Source of the DNA: an uncultured Leucobacter sp.
GTDB lineage: Bacteria > Actinomycetota > Actinomycetes > Actinomycetales > Microbacteriaceae
NCBI GenBank assembly: GCA_937967375.1
Contig: CALCJF010000039.1
Location: forward strand, 19,404-83,403
Reading direction: 5' to 3'
DNA length: 64,000 nucleotides
Both the position numbers and the translations under genes were made by a program. The notes under the pieces were generated by a model. That model saw only the letters and a list, made by a program, of their open reading frames with translations, was not told the origin of the DNA and searched no databases. Below, in pieces: positions 50,644 through 59,890 of the stretch (position 1 is its first letter; every line of letters starts with the position of its first letter).

Positions 50644-51846
50644 CTACGCCACGACGTGGCCGCCCTGCACGACGGCCAAACGCGCATCCGGCTCCCAGAG
50701 CGCCGAGGGATCGGCGATCGGGTCGGCCGAAAGCACGACCGCGTCGCCAAACGCGCCTGCACCCAGGTGCCCCAGCCGGGCGTCGCCGATCAGGCGAGCG
50801 TTCACCTCGGTCATTGAGCGAAGCGCCTCGACCGCACCACCGGCTTCGACCTGAAGGCGCACACCGCAGAGCTGATCGTCTTCGAGGTCGCCCATCAAGT
50901 CGCTGCCGAAGCCGACCGAGACCCCGGCGGCGAGCGCGAGCTGAATCGCCTCCTGCCCCTTCGAGAGCACCTCGGTGTTCTTCGCGAGCGAGATCTCATT
51001 CAGCCCGATGTCAGCTCCGCGCCGATCCATCGCATCGTAGGCAGCCAACGTCGGCACCAGAAACGCGCCAGCCGCGGCCATCGCCCTGGCTGTCGCCGAG
51101 TCGATGAGGTTGCCGTGCTCGATCGAGCGCACCCCATTTTCGATCGAGTGGATCACCGCCTCAGAAGAGTAGGCGTGTGCAGCGACGTAGCTGCCGCGGC
51201 GAGTCGCTTCTTCTACGATGGCTCGCAGCTCTTCGGGTGAGTACTGAGGGATGCGAATCGGGTCGGTGAGCGAGAAGACACCGCCCGAAGTCATCACCTT
51301 GATGGCGTGCGCTCCGGTGCGCAGGCGCTCGCGCACCGCGACGCGCAACGCGTCGACGCCGTCGACGACCTCGCACATGTGGCCGTGGCCGAAGCAGACA
51401 TCGACGTGGGCCGAGCGGGGGTCGCCGTGGCCGCCGGTCTGGCTCAGTGCGGGGCCGGTGAAGTGGTATCGGGGCGAGTCGAACAGCCCGGCATCGATGG
51501 CGTGGCTCAGGCCGATGTCACCACCGGCAACGTCGCGCACAGTGGTGAAGCCACGGTACAGCGCGCGCTCGAGGCGGCGCGTGCCGTTGATCGCAGAGAA
51601 GCTGAGTGGGCCCCGCTCGTTCTCGAAGCCGTCCATGCTCGTCGCGTACGCGTGAAAGTGCGCGTCAACCAGGCCCGGAATCACGTACTGCCCCGAGGCA
51701 TCGAACGTGGGCACCTCGCCGGAGCCAGCACTGCCTTCGGCAGCTTCGACCACCACGCCGTTTTCTATCAGCACGTCGCGCTCCACGAAGCCGCGCTCGG
51801 CTCCCTCCCATACCTGAGCGCCAGTAATCTTCAGTGATCCTGTCAT
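50644..51846 (-). CDS. Metal-dependent amidohydrolase (prolidase-like COG1228 type)
   Basis: The 400-residue enzyme starts at ATG 51846 behind AGGGGAAG. VIPGLVDAHFHAYATS (HxH) near residue 60, IKVMTSGGVFSLTDP (metal-bridging Lys), VAAHAYSSEAVIHSI, SIEHGNLID and VGFGSDLMGD (metal Asp) give an intact binuclear centre. This subgroup includes Xaa-Pro and Xaa-Arg/Lys dipeptidases and N-acyl-amino-acid hydrolases. It is the last gene of the leftward ABC operon, 44 bases after dppF. A close paralogue lies at 59891. Dipeptide or acyl-amino-acid cleavage is inferred. Confidence 0.9.
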   Translation of the reverse strand: MTGSLKITGAQVWEGAERGFVERDVLIENGVVVEAAEGSAGSGEVPTFDASGQYVIPGLVDAHFHAYATSMDGFENERGPLSFSAINGTRRLERALYRGFTTVRDVAGGDIGLSHAIDAGLFDSPRYHFTGPALSQTGGHGDPRSAHVDVCFGHGHMCEVVDGVDALRVAVRERLRTGAHAIKVMTSGGVFSLTDPIRIPQYSPEELRAIVEEATRRGSYVAAHAYSSEAVIHSIENGVRSIEHGNLIDSATARAMAAAGAFLVPTLAAYDAMDRRGADIGLNEISLAKNTEVLSKGQEAIQLALAAGVSVGFGSDLMGDLEDDQLCGVRLQVEAGGAVEALRSMTEVNARLIGDARLGHLGAGAFGDAVVLSADPIADPSALWEPDARLAVVQGGHVVA

Positions 51847-51890
51847 TTCTTCCCCTAAATTCTTGTGCTGATTTGCGCTAGGTCTTGTCC

Positions 51891-52694
51891 TCACTCGCCG
51901 ACGAGAGGTTCCTCGCCGGGGAGCGTGCCGAGTCCGTCAACTGCTGGGATCGCGGCAAGCAGGCGCTTCGTATAAGCCTCTTGCGGCTGCTCCCAGACCT
52001 GCTGCGAAGTGCCGTGCTCGACAATGACTCCCTTGCTCATCACAGCAACCTCGTCGGCGATGATGCGAACAACCGCAAGGTCGTGACTGATAAAGAGCAG
52101 CGAAGCACCGGTTTCAAGAGCGAGCTTGCGCATGAGTGTAGCCACGCGTGCCTGCAGGCTGGCGTCGAGTGAGGCGATCGGCTCATCGCCGATCAGCAGT
52201 TCGGGTCCCGAGGCGATCGCGCGAGCGATCGCGATCCTTTGCCGCTGCCCGCCCGAGAACTGGTGCGGAAAACGCTGCTGCACATCGCTCGGCAGCTCGA
52301 CCTCTTCGAGCAGCCCTGCAACCGACCACGAAGTCTTCTGCGGGTTTGCGCGCAGGCCATCTGCAATCTGGCTGCCAATCGTGCGCCTCGGGTTCAACGA
52401 GGCATACGGGTTCTGAAACACCATTTGAATGCGCATCAACTCTTCAGAGCGGCGGCGCATGCCGAGCTTGCGCACGTGGTGCCCCTTGAACGTGATCTCA
52501 CCGCCCGAGGTCGCCTCGAGGCCGCATACCGCGCGCGCAAGCGTCGACTTGCCGCAGCCGGACTCGCCGACCAGCCCGACGACGCTCGACTCCGAAACCT
52601 CAAGGCTCACCTGATCTACGGCTGTCAGCGAGCCGCCACCCGGCAGCTTGTAGCGCACGCTCACGTCGTCGATGCTGAGCAACGGGGCGCTCAT
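51891..52694 (-). CDS. Peptide-type ABC transporter ATPase, DppF class
   Basis: The 267-residue ATPase is complete: GLVGESGCGKSTLARAVCGLE (Walker A), FSGGQRQRIAIARAIASGPELL (signature), IGDEPIASLDASLQARV (Walker B; Pro-Ile in place of the more common Thr-Ser) and LLFISHDLAVVR (switch His). Its ATG overlaps the dppD stop by four bases. Because dppD carries an internal amber codon, coupled translation of this gene may be reduced. Confidence 0.93.
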   Translation of the reverse strand: MSAPLLSIDDVSVRYKLPGGGSLTAVDQVSLEVSESSVVGLVGESGCGKSTLARAVCGLEATSGGEITFKGHHVRKLGMRRRSEELMRIQMVFQNPYASLNPRRTIGSQIADGLRANPQKTSWSVAGLLEEVELPSDVQQRFPHQFSGGQRQRIAIARAIASGPELLIGDEPIASLDASLQARVATLMRKLALETGASLLFISHDLAVVRIIADEVAVMSKGVIVEHGTSQQVWEQPQEAYTKRLLAAIPAVDGLGTLPGEEPLVGE

Positions 52695-53566
52695 GAGCCC
52701 ACCTCCGGTCGTGCCTCGGCGCTTTCGACGGCGCCCTCGAGAAATGGCTCATGGTTGGGCAGGGCCTCAACGAGTGAGCGAGTGTAGGTATGCTGCGGTC
52801 TGCGCAACACCTCGTATCGCGGCCCCTCTTCGACGATCTCGCCGCCACGCATCACCGAGATGCGCTCGGCGAGGCTCGACATCACGCCGAGGTCGTGCGT
52901 GATCAGCACAACAGCGATATCGAGTTCGTCACAGAGTTGCTGCAGCAGACGAAGCACGCCTGCCTGCACAGTCACGTCGAGCGCGGTAGTCGGTTCGTCG
53001 GCGATGAGGATCTAGGACTCGCAGATGATTGCGATCGCAATGGCGACCCGCGGCAATTGCCCACCAGAGAACTGATGCGGGTACTTCTTCAGCGCGGTCG
53101 CCGGGTCAGGCACCTTGACGCGCTCGAGAGTATCAAGCGCTTTTGCCAGGGCGTCGCGCTTGCTCATGCCGGTATGCACCCGAAGGTGATCCGTCAGCTG
53201 GCGACCGATTGTGAGCATCGGGTGCAGACTCGCGGTGGGGTCTTGAAAGACCATCGCGATTCGTGCGCCCCGAAGCTTGCCGTATTCACGCTCGTCGCAT
53301 TCGAGCAGGTTGCGCCCGTCGAAGCGAATCTCGCCACCAGCCTGTGAACCGTCGGGCAGCAGCCCGAGCATTGCGAGGCCGGTCATCGACTTGCCCGACC
53401 CTGACTCGCCGGCCAGACCAGTGATCTTGCCCGGAGTGAGATCGAGATCGATGCCACGGATGATCGGCTTGCCGTGAATGCTCACGGTCAGGTCGCGAAT
53501 CTGCAAACCCTCTCGCCGGGCCTGGTGCTGGGTACCCACTGACTCTGCTTTCTGCGGTTCAGCCAT
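52691..53566 (-). pseudogene. Peptide-type ABC transporter ATPase, DppD class, interrupted by in-frame amber codon
   Basis: The ATG at 53566 overlaps the dppC stop (TGATG). The frame reads GLAGESGSGKSMTGLAMLGL (Walker A) and FQDPTASLHPMLTIGRQL, then the signature FSGGQLPRVAIAIAIICES. TAG follows at 53012-53014. The same frame resumes at once with ILIADEPTTALDVTVQAG (Walker B) and LITHDLGVMSSLAERISVM, ending PEVGS at 52691. So one nonsense codon at residue 185 splits an otherwise full 291-residue ATPase. The signature is also altered, LP where RQ is usual. Recent inactivation, stop-codon readthrough or a sequencing error are all possible. The downstream piece is not a separate gene. Confidence 0.88.
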
Positions 53567-54447
53567 CACATTGCCCTTCCCTGAACCGCGTCTTGGGTAT
53601 GCGGGTCGAGCGAATCACGAAGCGAATCACCGATGAAGTTGAATGCCATCACCACCGTGAAGATGGCGAGGCCGGGGAACGCAGCGATCCACCACGACGA
53701 GAACTGTTCGACTCCGCCGGCTACCATCGCGCCCCAGTCCGGTGCGGGCGGTACCGCGCCGAGGCCGAGGAACGACAGCCCCGAGAGCAGCAGGATCGCG
53801 GTTCCGACATCAAGCATTGCGAGCACGAACACGGGCGAGAGCACGTTTGGCAGCACGTCACGGCGCAGCGAGGTGAAGGATCCTGCGCCGAGCAGGCGAC
53901 CCGCAACCACGTACTCTTGCTGGCGCGCGCTCACCACCAGTGATCGCGTCACACGAGCGTAGGCAGGCCATGACACGATCAGCATCGCGATCACCGCGTT
54001 GGTGAGGTTCGGTCCAAGCGCAGCGGTGATGACCATCGCGAGGATAATTGTCGGAAACGCAAACACGAGGTCGGCCAGTCGCATGATGACCTCGTCGACC
54101 GCCTTCCCAAAGTAGCCGGCGATCGCGCCAAGCGTGCCGCCCACGATCATCGAAGCCGCGACCAGCCCGATCGAAAGCGGCAATGAGATTCGCGATCCGT
54201 AGATGACGCGTGAAAGCACATCACGACCCACCTGGTCGGTACCAAAGAGATGTTCGGCGCTCGGTGGCTGCAAACGATCGAATGCCTGTGCGAGCGGGTC
54301 TGCTGGGGCGATCAGCGGCGCAAACACCATCACGAGCAGCCAGAACAATACGAGGGCGCCACCTGTGATCGCAAGCGGGGTGCGAAACGCAGGAGCGACG
54401 CCCAGCCGACGCTTGCGCTTTGTTTGCTGAGTCAAGATGTCGGTCAT
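53566..54447 (-). CDS. Peptide-type ABC transporter permease, DppC class
   Basis: The 293-residue permease has the DppC layout: first membrane segment ITGGALVLFWLLVMVFAPLIAP, then ADPLAQAFDRLQPPSAEHLFGTDQVGRDVLSRVIYGSRI and an EAA-type loop GAGSFTSLRRDVLPNVLSPV. Six helices. It overlaps the dppB stop by four bases and the dppD start by one. About as divergent from the DppC of the first system as expected for separate transporters. Confidence 0.94.
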   Translation of the reverse strand: MTDILTQQTKRKRRLGVAPAFRTPLAITGGALVLFWLLVMVFAPLIAPADPLAQAFDRLQPPSAEHLFGTDQVGRDVLSRVIYGSRISLPLSIGLVAASMIVGGTLGAIAGYFGKAVDEVIMRLADLVFAFPTIILAMVITAALGPNLTNAVIAMLIVSWPAYARVTRSLVVSARQQEYVVAGRLLGAGSFTSLRRDVLPNVLSPVFVLAMLDVGTAILLLSGLSFLGLGAVPPAPDWGAMVAGGVEQFSSWWIAAFPGLAIFTVVMAFNFIGDSLRDSLDPHTQDAVQGRAM

Positions 54448-55535
54448 GAGACCCTCACTCTCGGGTCAATCGCGCCGTAGAGCAGGTCTACGAGAAAGTT
54501 CAGCCCGATGTAGACAAAGCCGACCACGAGACCGACGCCCATAATGGCGGGCAAGTCGAGTCTGGTCGCGGCGGCGAACGAGTACTCGCCGATGCCATGC
54601 CAGGAGTAGACCTTCTCTACGAGCACGGTGCCAGAGAGCAGCGAACCGAAGGCAAGACCGAGCACGGTGATGATCGGCACGAGCGCGGCACGCAGCACGT
54701 ATCCAAAGGTCACAGTGCGAGGCGGCAGGCCCTTGGCCTTTGCCGCTTTGACGTAATCCATATCGAGCACCTCGAGCACCGCAGAGCGCGCGAAGCGGGT
54801 CAGCAGGCCGATCGTGTAGAGCGCAAGCACAGATGCGGGCATGACCAAATGTCTTACCGCGTCCCAGAAGGTGCCCCATTGCCCAGCAAGCAGTGAGTCG
54901 ATCGTGTAGAGGCCGGTCACCTGGGGTGGCGGAATACTCGCGGGATCCAGGCGACCCGAACCCGGGAAGATTCCGAGCACGAAGAAAAAGACGTAGTACA
55001 CCACGAGCGCGAGCCAAAACGTTGGCCACGATAGACCGATGAGGCTGATCACGCGGATCACCTGATCGGTGAACCTGCGGTGCTTGAGCGCGGCCCATAA
55101 GCCGAGGCCCACGCCGATGAGCGCAGAGAAGACGATCGCCGCGACCGCGAGCTCAATCGTCGCGGGGAATGCGGCAGCGAGCTCTGATGCCACGGGCTGC
55201 CGGGTCTGCGTAGAGACGCCGAGATCGCCCTGCAAGAGGTTTCCGAGATAGGTCACGTATTGCACCGGCAATGGCTGGTCGAGACCCTGATCCGCGCGGA
55301 ATTTTGCGACAATCTCGGGGTCTGCGGCAGCTTGCTCGCCCAGTGCGGCCTGCACCGGATCGGCGGGCACCAGGTTCGTCAGTGTGAAGGTGACAAGGGT
55401 GACGCCAAACATCAGCAGCACCGTGAGCCCCAGACGAACGCCGACGTAGCGCACGAACGGGGGGATCCCCCGCCGTGCGCCACGCTCGGTCGCGAGCCCG
55501 ATAGCTCGCGTGTCGTTATTACTTGATGCTGGCAA
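54444..55535 (-). CDS. Peptide-type ABC transporter permease, DppB class
   Basis: The frame gives up to 363 residues. RYVGVRLGLTVLLMFGVTLVTFTLTNLVPADPVQAALGEQA and the EAA-type loop AKAKGLPPRTVTFGYVLRAALVP identify the DppB channel subunit. The only in-frame start covering the N-terminus is TTG at 55535, which overlaps the 3' end of the binding-protein gene by 17 bases. A GTG about 28 codons later, just before RYVGVRL, is an alternative that would leave a short gap. Coupled translation is likely either way. Confidence 0.9.
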   Translation of the reverse strand: MPASSNNDTRAIGLATERGARRGIPPFVRYVGVRLGLTVLLMFGVTLVTFTLTNLVPADPVQAALGEQAAADPEIVAKFRADQGLDQPLPVQYVTYLGNLLQGDLGVSTQTRQPVASELAAAFPATIELAVAAIVFSALIGVGLGLWAALKHRRFTDQVIRVISLIGLSWPTFWLALVVYYVFFFVLGIFPGSGRLDPASIPPPQVTGLYTIDSLLAGQWGTFWDAVRHLVMPASVLALYTIGLLTRFARSAVLEVLDMDYVKAAKAKGLPPRTVTFGYVLRAALVPIITVLGLAFGSLLSGTVLVEKVYSWHGIGEYSFAAATRLDLPAIMGVGLVVGFVYIGLNFLVDLLYGAIDPRVRVS

Positions 55536-57096
55536 GATCCACTGTCCAGACAGGGTTCGTCGAGACCGAGCTCACGCTCTTCGCGGTCACGACGTTCTGT
55601 GCGGGCTGCAGCAGGGGAATGAACGGGCCGGTCTCGTTCTGCTGCTTCTGCCATGCTTCGAAGGCCGCGACACGGTCAGCGTCGGTTGCAGCCTGGGCGG
55701 CGTTCGCGAGCTCGACCGACTTCGGATCGGCCTCTGCGGGCCAGCCTGCGCGCAGGCCAACGAGCTGGCCCGGCGCGAAGACAAGGTAGTTCGCGGGGTG
55801 TGGAAAGTCGGGGCCCCAGTACCACAGACCGATAGTCTCGGTGCCACCGCGGTAGGCATCGAGCTCAGTTGCGACGGGCGCCGGTGCGAGTGTGACGTTG
55901 ATGCCGACCTCATTCAGCTGCGCTTGCACGCTCTCGGCGATGCTGCTGAACGACAGCCCCTGCACGGTAATGTCGTTCGGGAAGTTGAGGGTGATCTCTT
56001 CACCCTTGTAGCCCGACGCCTCAAGCGCAGCCTTCGCAGCCTTCACATCTCGTTGGTTGCCGTCTGCGGCATCGAGCGCACCCACAAAGATCGAGGGAAT
56101 CGGGCCGCCGGGGCGCGCCGCACCCTCGCCCGCAAGATCAACGATCTTGTCGTAGTCAACGCCAAGCTTCACTGCCTCGAGGAAGTCGGGGTTGCTGGTG
56201 AATGCGTTCACTTCGGGGTTCTGGTTGAGCAGCAGGAAGATCATGTACTGCGAGGCGCTGCTGATCACGTTCACATTTGCACCCGAGAGCTCAGCGACCT
56301 GGTCTGGGTTCAGATCGAGCGCAAGCTGCGACTCGCCCTTCTCGACGTTCAGCTTCTGCGTGGGGCCCTCGACGTTGCGCAGCACAACACGCTCGTACGC
56401 GGGCTTCTCACCGGTGTACTCGGGGTTCGCGGTGAAGACCACCTGCTTGGCGGCGTCGAACGACTCAAGCACGTACGGGCCCGAACCCGCCGACTCACCG
56501 TTCAAGAACGCCTCCGCGCCGTCCTTCTCATCGGTGGTGCCGCCGTTCGCTTCTACGACCTCCTGGTTCACGACAGCCAATGCGCCGTTGGGGAGGATGA
56601 AGGGAAGCTCGGGCTTCGGGGTCTCGCTGGTAAGCGTCAGGGTTTTGTCGTCAACCTTCGCAACAGTCACCCCATCGAGCAGGAACGACGGGTTGCCCTT
56701 GACGCCCTGCAGACGCTGGAGCGAAAAGACCGCGTCATCGACCGTGACCGGGCTGCCGTCGGAGAAGACCGCGTCGTCCTTCATGGTGAGCGTCATCACC
56801 GTGCTGTCGGCGTTCATCTCGTAGCTTGCGAGGCCATCGATCGGGGTCGTGACGTCGCTACCGTCAAAGGTGAGAAGAGTCTGGTAGAGAGCCTTCGCCA
56901 CGATCTGACCGGTGGTCTCGTACTGGCGATTCGGGTCTGCGGTCTTGAGATCGAACGATGCATCGACGACGAGCGTCTTGCCGCCCTCGGCCGCACCGCC
57001 GCCGCTCGCTGCACCACCAGCACAGCCGCTGAGCGCAAGCCCGGCCGCTGTCACGAGCCCGATCACCGGGATCGTCGACTTCCATGAAAGCTTCAT
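55519..57096 (-). CDS. Peptide-type ABC transporter substrate-binding lipoprotein
   Basis: The 525-residue family-5 binding protein has a lipoprotein signal (PVIGLVTAAGLALSGC, Cys about 25) and a Gly/Ala linker. The mature domain has YQTLLTFDGSDVTTPIDGLASYEMNADSTVMTLTMKDDAVFSDGSPVTVDDAVFSLQRL, the SBP_bac_5 region, here broken across the description for length. It is the first gene of the leftward operon and faces an Lrp regulator across 209 bases. The ligand is unknown; neighbours suggest di/oligopeptides or amino-acid amides. Confidence 0.93.
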   Translation of the reverse strand: MKLSWKSTIPVIGLVTAAGLALSGCAGGAASGGGAAEGGKTLVVDASFDLKTADPNRQYETTGQIVAKALYQTLLTFDGSDVTTPIDGLASYEMNADSTVMTLTMKDDAVFSDGSPVTVDDAVFSLQRLQGVKGNPSFLLDGVTVAKVDDKTLTLTSETPKPELPFILPNGALAVVNQEVVEANGGTTDEKDGAEAFLNGESAGSGPYVLESFDAAKQVVFTANPEYTGEKPAYERVVLRNVEGPTQKLNVEKGESQLALDLNPDQVAELSGANVNVISSASQYMIFLLLNQNPEVNAFTSNPDFLEAVKLGVDYDKIVDLAGEGAARPGGPIPSIFVGALDAADGNQRDVKAAKAALEASGYKGEEITLNFPNDITVQGLSFSSIAESVQAQLNEVGINVTLAPAPVATELDAYRGGTETIGLWYWGPDFPHPANYLVFAPGQLVGLRAGWPAEADPKSVELANAAQAATDADRVAAFEAWQKQQNETGPFIPLLQPAQNVVTAKSVSSVSTNPVWTVDLASIK

Positions 57097-57227
57097 TGAT
57101 TTCTCCTACCTGCCTGTGGCTGAGCGACTCCGTTCACCATGTGCGCAAACGGATATCTGCATCTAGAAGCTACGTCCTACAAGAGAGTTGTGTCAATTTT
57201 TCCCGCAAACCAATCAATATGTTTTTT

Positions 57228-57266
57228 GAATCTGATATTTTGAAGAGAAAGTTCCAGATTCATCTG
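57228..57266. promoter_or_regulatory. Inverted repeats in the AT-rich gap between binding protein and lrp
   Basis: GAATCTG (57228-57234) and CAGATTC (57255-57261) form an inverted repeat 20 bases apart. The second overlaps the compact palindrome CAGAT-TC-ATCTG (57255-57266). The whole 57180-57300 stretch is unusually AT-rich for this DNA. These are candidate binding sites for the adjacent Lrp protein. Confidence 0.58.
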
Positions 57267-57305
57267 TGCAATGGTACTGATTTTTGGACAGATCGAAAGG
57301 GCGCC

Positions 57306-57833
57306 ATGCAACTCGATAGCATTCACATTCGAATGATTGATCTGCTGCGCAAGAACGGCAGGCTGTCAATCGCCTCTCTCGCGAAACAACTCGACATCTC
57401 GCGGTCCAACGCATATCAGCGATATGAGGCGCTGGTCGAGGCCGGGGTCATCACCGGTTTCACCGCGACGCTGAACTTTCAGGCCGCGGGAGTGGGGGTA
57501 GCCGCTCTCGTCTTCGTGAACCTCGACCAGACGAAGTGGGAGGAGTTTCGCACAAAACTCACCACGGTCGCCGAGCTGGAGTACTTCGCGGTTACCACGG
57601 GTCAGCACGACGGCATGCTGCTCGTGCGGGCGCCGCACGTGGCTGCCGTGCACCAGCTCGTTGCGTCAAACCTTGCACAGTGGCCAAGCGTGAGGTCAAC
57701 CGAAACCGTGTTTCTCATGGACGAGCAGTGGGATCGGGTCGAGATTGCACCGAGCCTCGCAAACGCCGAAAACTCGCGCATTGAGTCAACCCGAACCGAC
57801 GGCATGACCCGGTTCATCAGAACCAGGGAGTAG
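57306..57833 (+). CDS. Lrp/AsnC family regulator
   Basis: ATG 57306 follows GAAAGGG and gives 175 residues. The helix-turn-helix is IDLLRKNGRLSIASLAKQLDISRSNAYQRYEALVEAGVITGF; the RAM domain follows (VAALVFVNLDQTKWEEFRTKL, LEYFAVTTGQHDGMLLVRA). A C-terminal extension of 25 residues beyond the RAM fold is Arg/Thr-rich. Divergent from the binding-protein gene and so the natural controller of module 2. It is not close to the Lrp at 31149. An amino acid released by peptide hydrolysis may be the effector. Confidence 0.92.
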   Translation: MQLDSIHIRMIDLLRKNGRLSIASLAKQLDISRSNAYQRYEALVEAGVITGFTATLNFQAAGVGVAALVFVNLDQTKWEEFRTKLTTVAELEYFAVTTGQHDGMLLVRAPHVAAVHQLVASNLAQWPSVRSTETVFLMDEQWDRVEIAPSLANAENSRIESTRTDGMTRFIRTRE

Positions 57834-57839
57834 ACGAGC

Positions 57840-58283
57840 TCAGTCCCTGGCGCCGAACTGCTGCACCACATCCTCGTGAATGTGCTGCACGGTCAGCTTG
57901 CCACCCTCAACACGAGTCAGCACTGCCGAATTGCGCACGACTTCAGGCGAGATCGCACGCCCGCTGAGGTCTTGCGCATCGATCCGCAGCCACCAGGTCG
58001 CAACGATCACTCCGCCAATCTCGCGCGCTGTGAACCGATCAGGAACAAGGGCGGTCTCAATCTGCGTTGGCGCATTCTCGCCGTCGACGCTCGGGCGAGC
58101 GGCCCGCACACTGTTCAGTTCGTCCATTCCGTTGATCAGATCCGGCGAGGCCGAGTCAAACATGGTGAGGTTCGGCGCGAGCAGGGCGTCGATCGCGGCC
58201 CGATCGCCGCTGAGGTATCCGCCGTACATCGTCTCGACCAGTTCACGAACTTCGGCTACCAATGCAGTTTCATACGCAGTCAT
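57840..58283 (-). CDS. SnoaL-like / DUF3225 family protein
   Basis: The 147-residue protein has an NTF2-like fold: VAEVRELVETMYGGYLSGDRAAIDALLAPNLTMFDSASPDLINGMDEL, then ATWWLRIDAQDLSGRAISPEVVRNSAVLTRVEGGKLTVQHIHEDVVQQ. It resembles the AtzH/DUF3225-type partner found with amidases and hydantoinase clusters. No catalytic residues can be named. It converges on the Lrp gene with only six bases between stops. Confidence 0.82.
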   Translation of the reverse strand: MTAYETALVAEVRELVETMYGGYLSGDRAAIDALLAPNLTMFDSASPDLINGMDELNSVRAARPSVDGENAPTQIETALVPDRFTAREIGGVIVATWWLRIDAQDLSGRAISPEVVRNSAVLTRVEGGKLTVQHIHEDVVQQFGARD

Positions 58284-58513
58284 CCTGCCAGGCTATCCCC
58301 TGCGCGACCCGCCTAGCGCTAGAGCACGCCCCCTGCGAGCTGCCGATGCGGCGATGAAGCACCCACGATCTGAGAATCGCAACCGCTATCTTGCGGAGTG
58401 ACACCATGCACGGGTATCTCATATGCACTTTGCACATCGATGCCCCTGCGGGGGCCTATAGCGTGACGCCAAGACCCTCGACCGCGCAGCGCTGCCTCGG
58501 AAGGAACCCGCAC
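58284..58513. other. Gap between the SnoaL-like gene and the aminopeptidase gene
   Basis: This 230-base divergent region has an open frame in the aminopeptidase phase from 58391, but that stretch lacks protein-like character. GCCCCTGCGGGGGC (near 58441-58456) forms a small hairpin. No convincing -35/-10 pair is seen. Confidence 0.4.
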
Positions 58514-59890
58514 ATGCTCATCACCCATACTTCGATAGCTCCCGAGGACCCCTCAGCGATGCGACTCAAACCAGCTGAGAAGAACCAGTTTCCGACCGAG
58601 ATCGCGGAGTTCGTACTTCCTGCAGGCTCTCCTGACACTTACCTGTGCCCTGAGCTTCCCGACCTCCAAGACGGAGAAGCAACCCTGTCCTGGGCAAGGC
58701 GCGTCGGCGGCTACGCAGCCGCGGCAGGTCGACTCTCGGGACAACCACTGACTCTCGATCTTGCACACAGGACGCTCTCCGAACCGCAGCTCGGCCGTCT
58801 GCTCGCAGGCCTCTTTGAGGGTGGTAAAGGATCGTCAGAGCACCCAGCCATTACTCTCGTGTGCGGGCTCGATGACGGCACCGATTTCGCCCGGGCGCTC
58901 GAAGAACAACGGGTTCTGCACCGGGCCACGACGCTTGCGGCACAGCTGACCGATGCCAGGGCGAACCAGCTGACCCCTATCGGCTTCGCCAAGCGCGCCG
59001 AGCAGATCGCCATCGAGCACGGCCTCGGCTTCCGCGCGACGGGGTCTGCCGAACTTCGAGCGCAGGAGTATGGCGGAATTACCGCGATCGGGCAGGGCTC
59101 TGACCAGACTCCCGTGCTCGTCGAGCTCTGGCATTCGGGCTCGAGTGAACCAGGGACAGAGCCGCCACGAGGCGCGGTTGCGCTGGCTGGAAAGGGAGTG
59201 ACATTCGATTCGGGCGGGCTCTCAATCAAGCCCGCCGCAGGCATGTACTCCATGCATACCGACTGCGCTGGCGCGGCGACGGCGCTTGCGGCGCTCTGTG
59301 CATTCGCCGAGCTCGGAGGCAAGACTCCAGTTCACATCGCGCTCCCGCTGGCCGAGAACCTTCCCGGCCCCAGCTCCGTTCGGCCAGGTGATGTTGTTCG
59401 GATGCGCAACGGGAGCGGGCTTGAGATCGTCGACACCGACTTCGAGGGGCGTGTGATTCTCGCCGATGCGGTATCGCGGCTTTCCGAGTACGAACCTCGC
59501 GCTATTCTCACTCTTGCCACGCTCACCTATCAGATTGTGGTCGCCCTCGGCCCGGACATCGCGGGCCTGTTCAGCAGGGACGAAGCCCTTGGTGCGCGCA
59601 CGTCAGAGGCCGCCATGCGGGCTGGCGAGGCGATGTGGCGCATGCCGTGGGCGACCCGCTACTCCTCCCAGCTTCGCTCCTCGGCACCGGGCGCCGAGCT
59701 GCGTAACCATCCGCTGCACGACAGCGGTCGCGCCATCACCGCCGCCCTATTCCTCGGCGAGTTCGCTCCCGCGCAGATCCCATTCGCGCACATCGACTTC
59801 GCGGGCCCGGCCGTGCGCACGACCGCTGATGGCCCGGTGGCGACCGGTTACGGCGTGCGCACGATCGTCGAGCTGCTCAGAGGCTGGTGA
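58514..59890 (+). CDS. Leucyl aminopeptidase family (M17) protein
   Basis: ATG 58514 has GGAAGGAACCC upstream and gives 458 residues. The M17 metal and catalytic residues are present: ALAGKGVTFDSGGLSIKPAAGMYSMHTDCAGAATA (Lys, Asp, and the later Asp) and VDTDFEGRVILADAVSRL, corresponding to NTDAEGRLVLADAL with Asn to Asp and Ala to Phe changes. Binuclear Zn/Mn aminopeptidase removing N-terminal residues. It is read rightward and meets the convergent amidohydrolase stop with no bases between. It probably completes hydrolysis of imported peptides. Confidence 0.9.
   Translation: MLITHTSIAPEDPSAMRLKPAEKNQFPTEIAEFVLPAGSPDTYLCPELPDLQDGEATLSWARRVGGYAAAAGRLSGQPLTLDLAHRTLSEPQLGRLLAGLFEGGKGSSEHPAITLVCGLDDGTDFARALEEQRVLHRATTLAAQLTDARANQLTPIGFAKRAEQIAIEHGLGFRATGSAELRAQEYGGITAIGQGSDQTPVLVELWHSGSSEPGTEPPRGAVALAGKGVTFDSGGLSIKPAAGMYSMHTDCAGAATALAALCAFAELGGKTPVHIALPLAENLPGPSSVRPGDVVRMRNGSGLEIVDTDFEGRVILADAVSRLSEYEPRAILTLATLTYQIVVALGPDIAGLFSRDEALGARTSEAAMRAGEAMWRMPWATRYSSQLRSSAPGAELRNHPLHDSGRAITAALFLGEFAPAQIPFAHIDFAGPAVRTTADGPVATGYGVRTIVELLRGW

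Noticed and set aside
52691..52975. Separate small ABC-type gene
   Set aside because: It lacks Walker A and starts with an internal GTG. It is the tail of the interrupted dppD.
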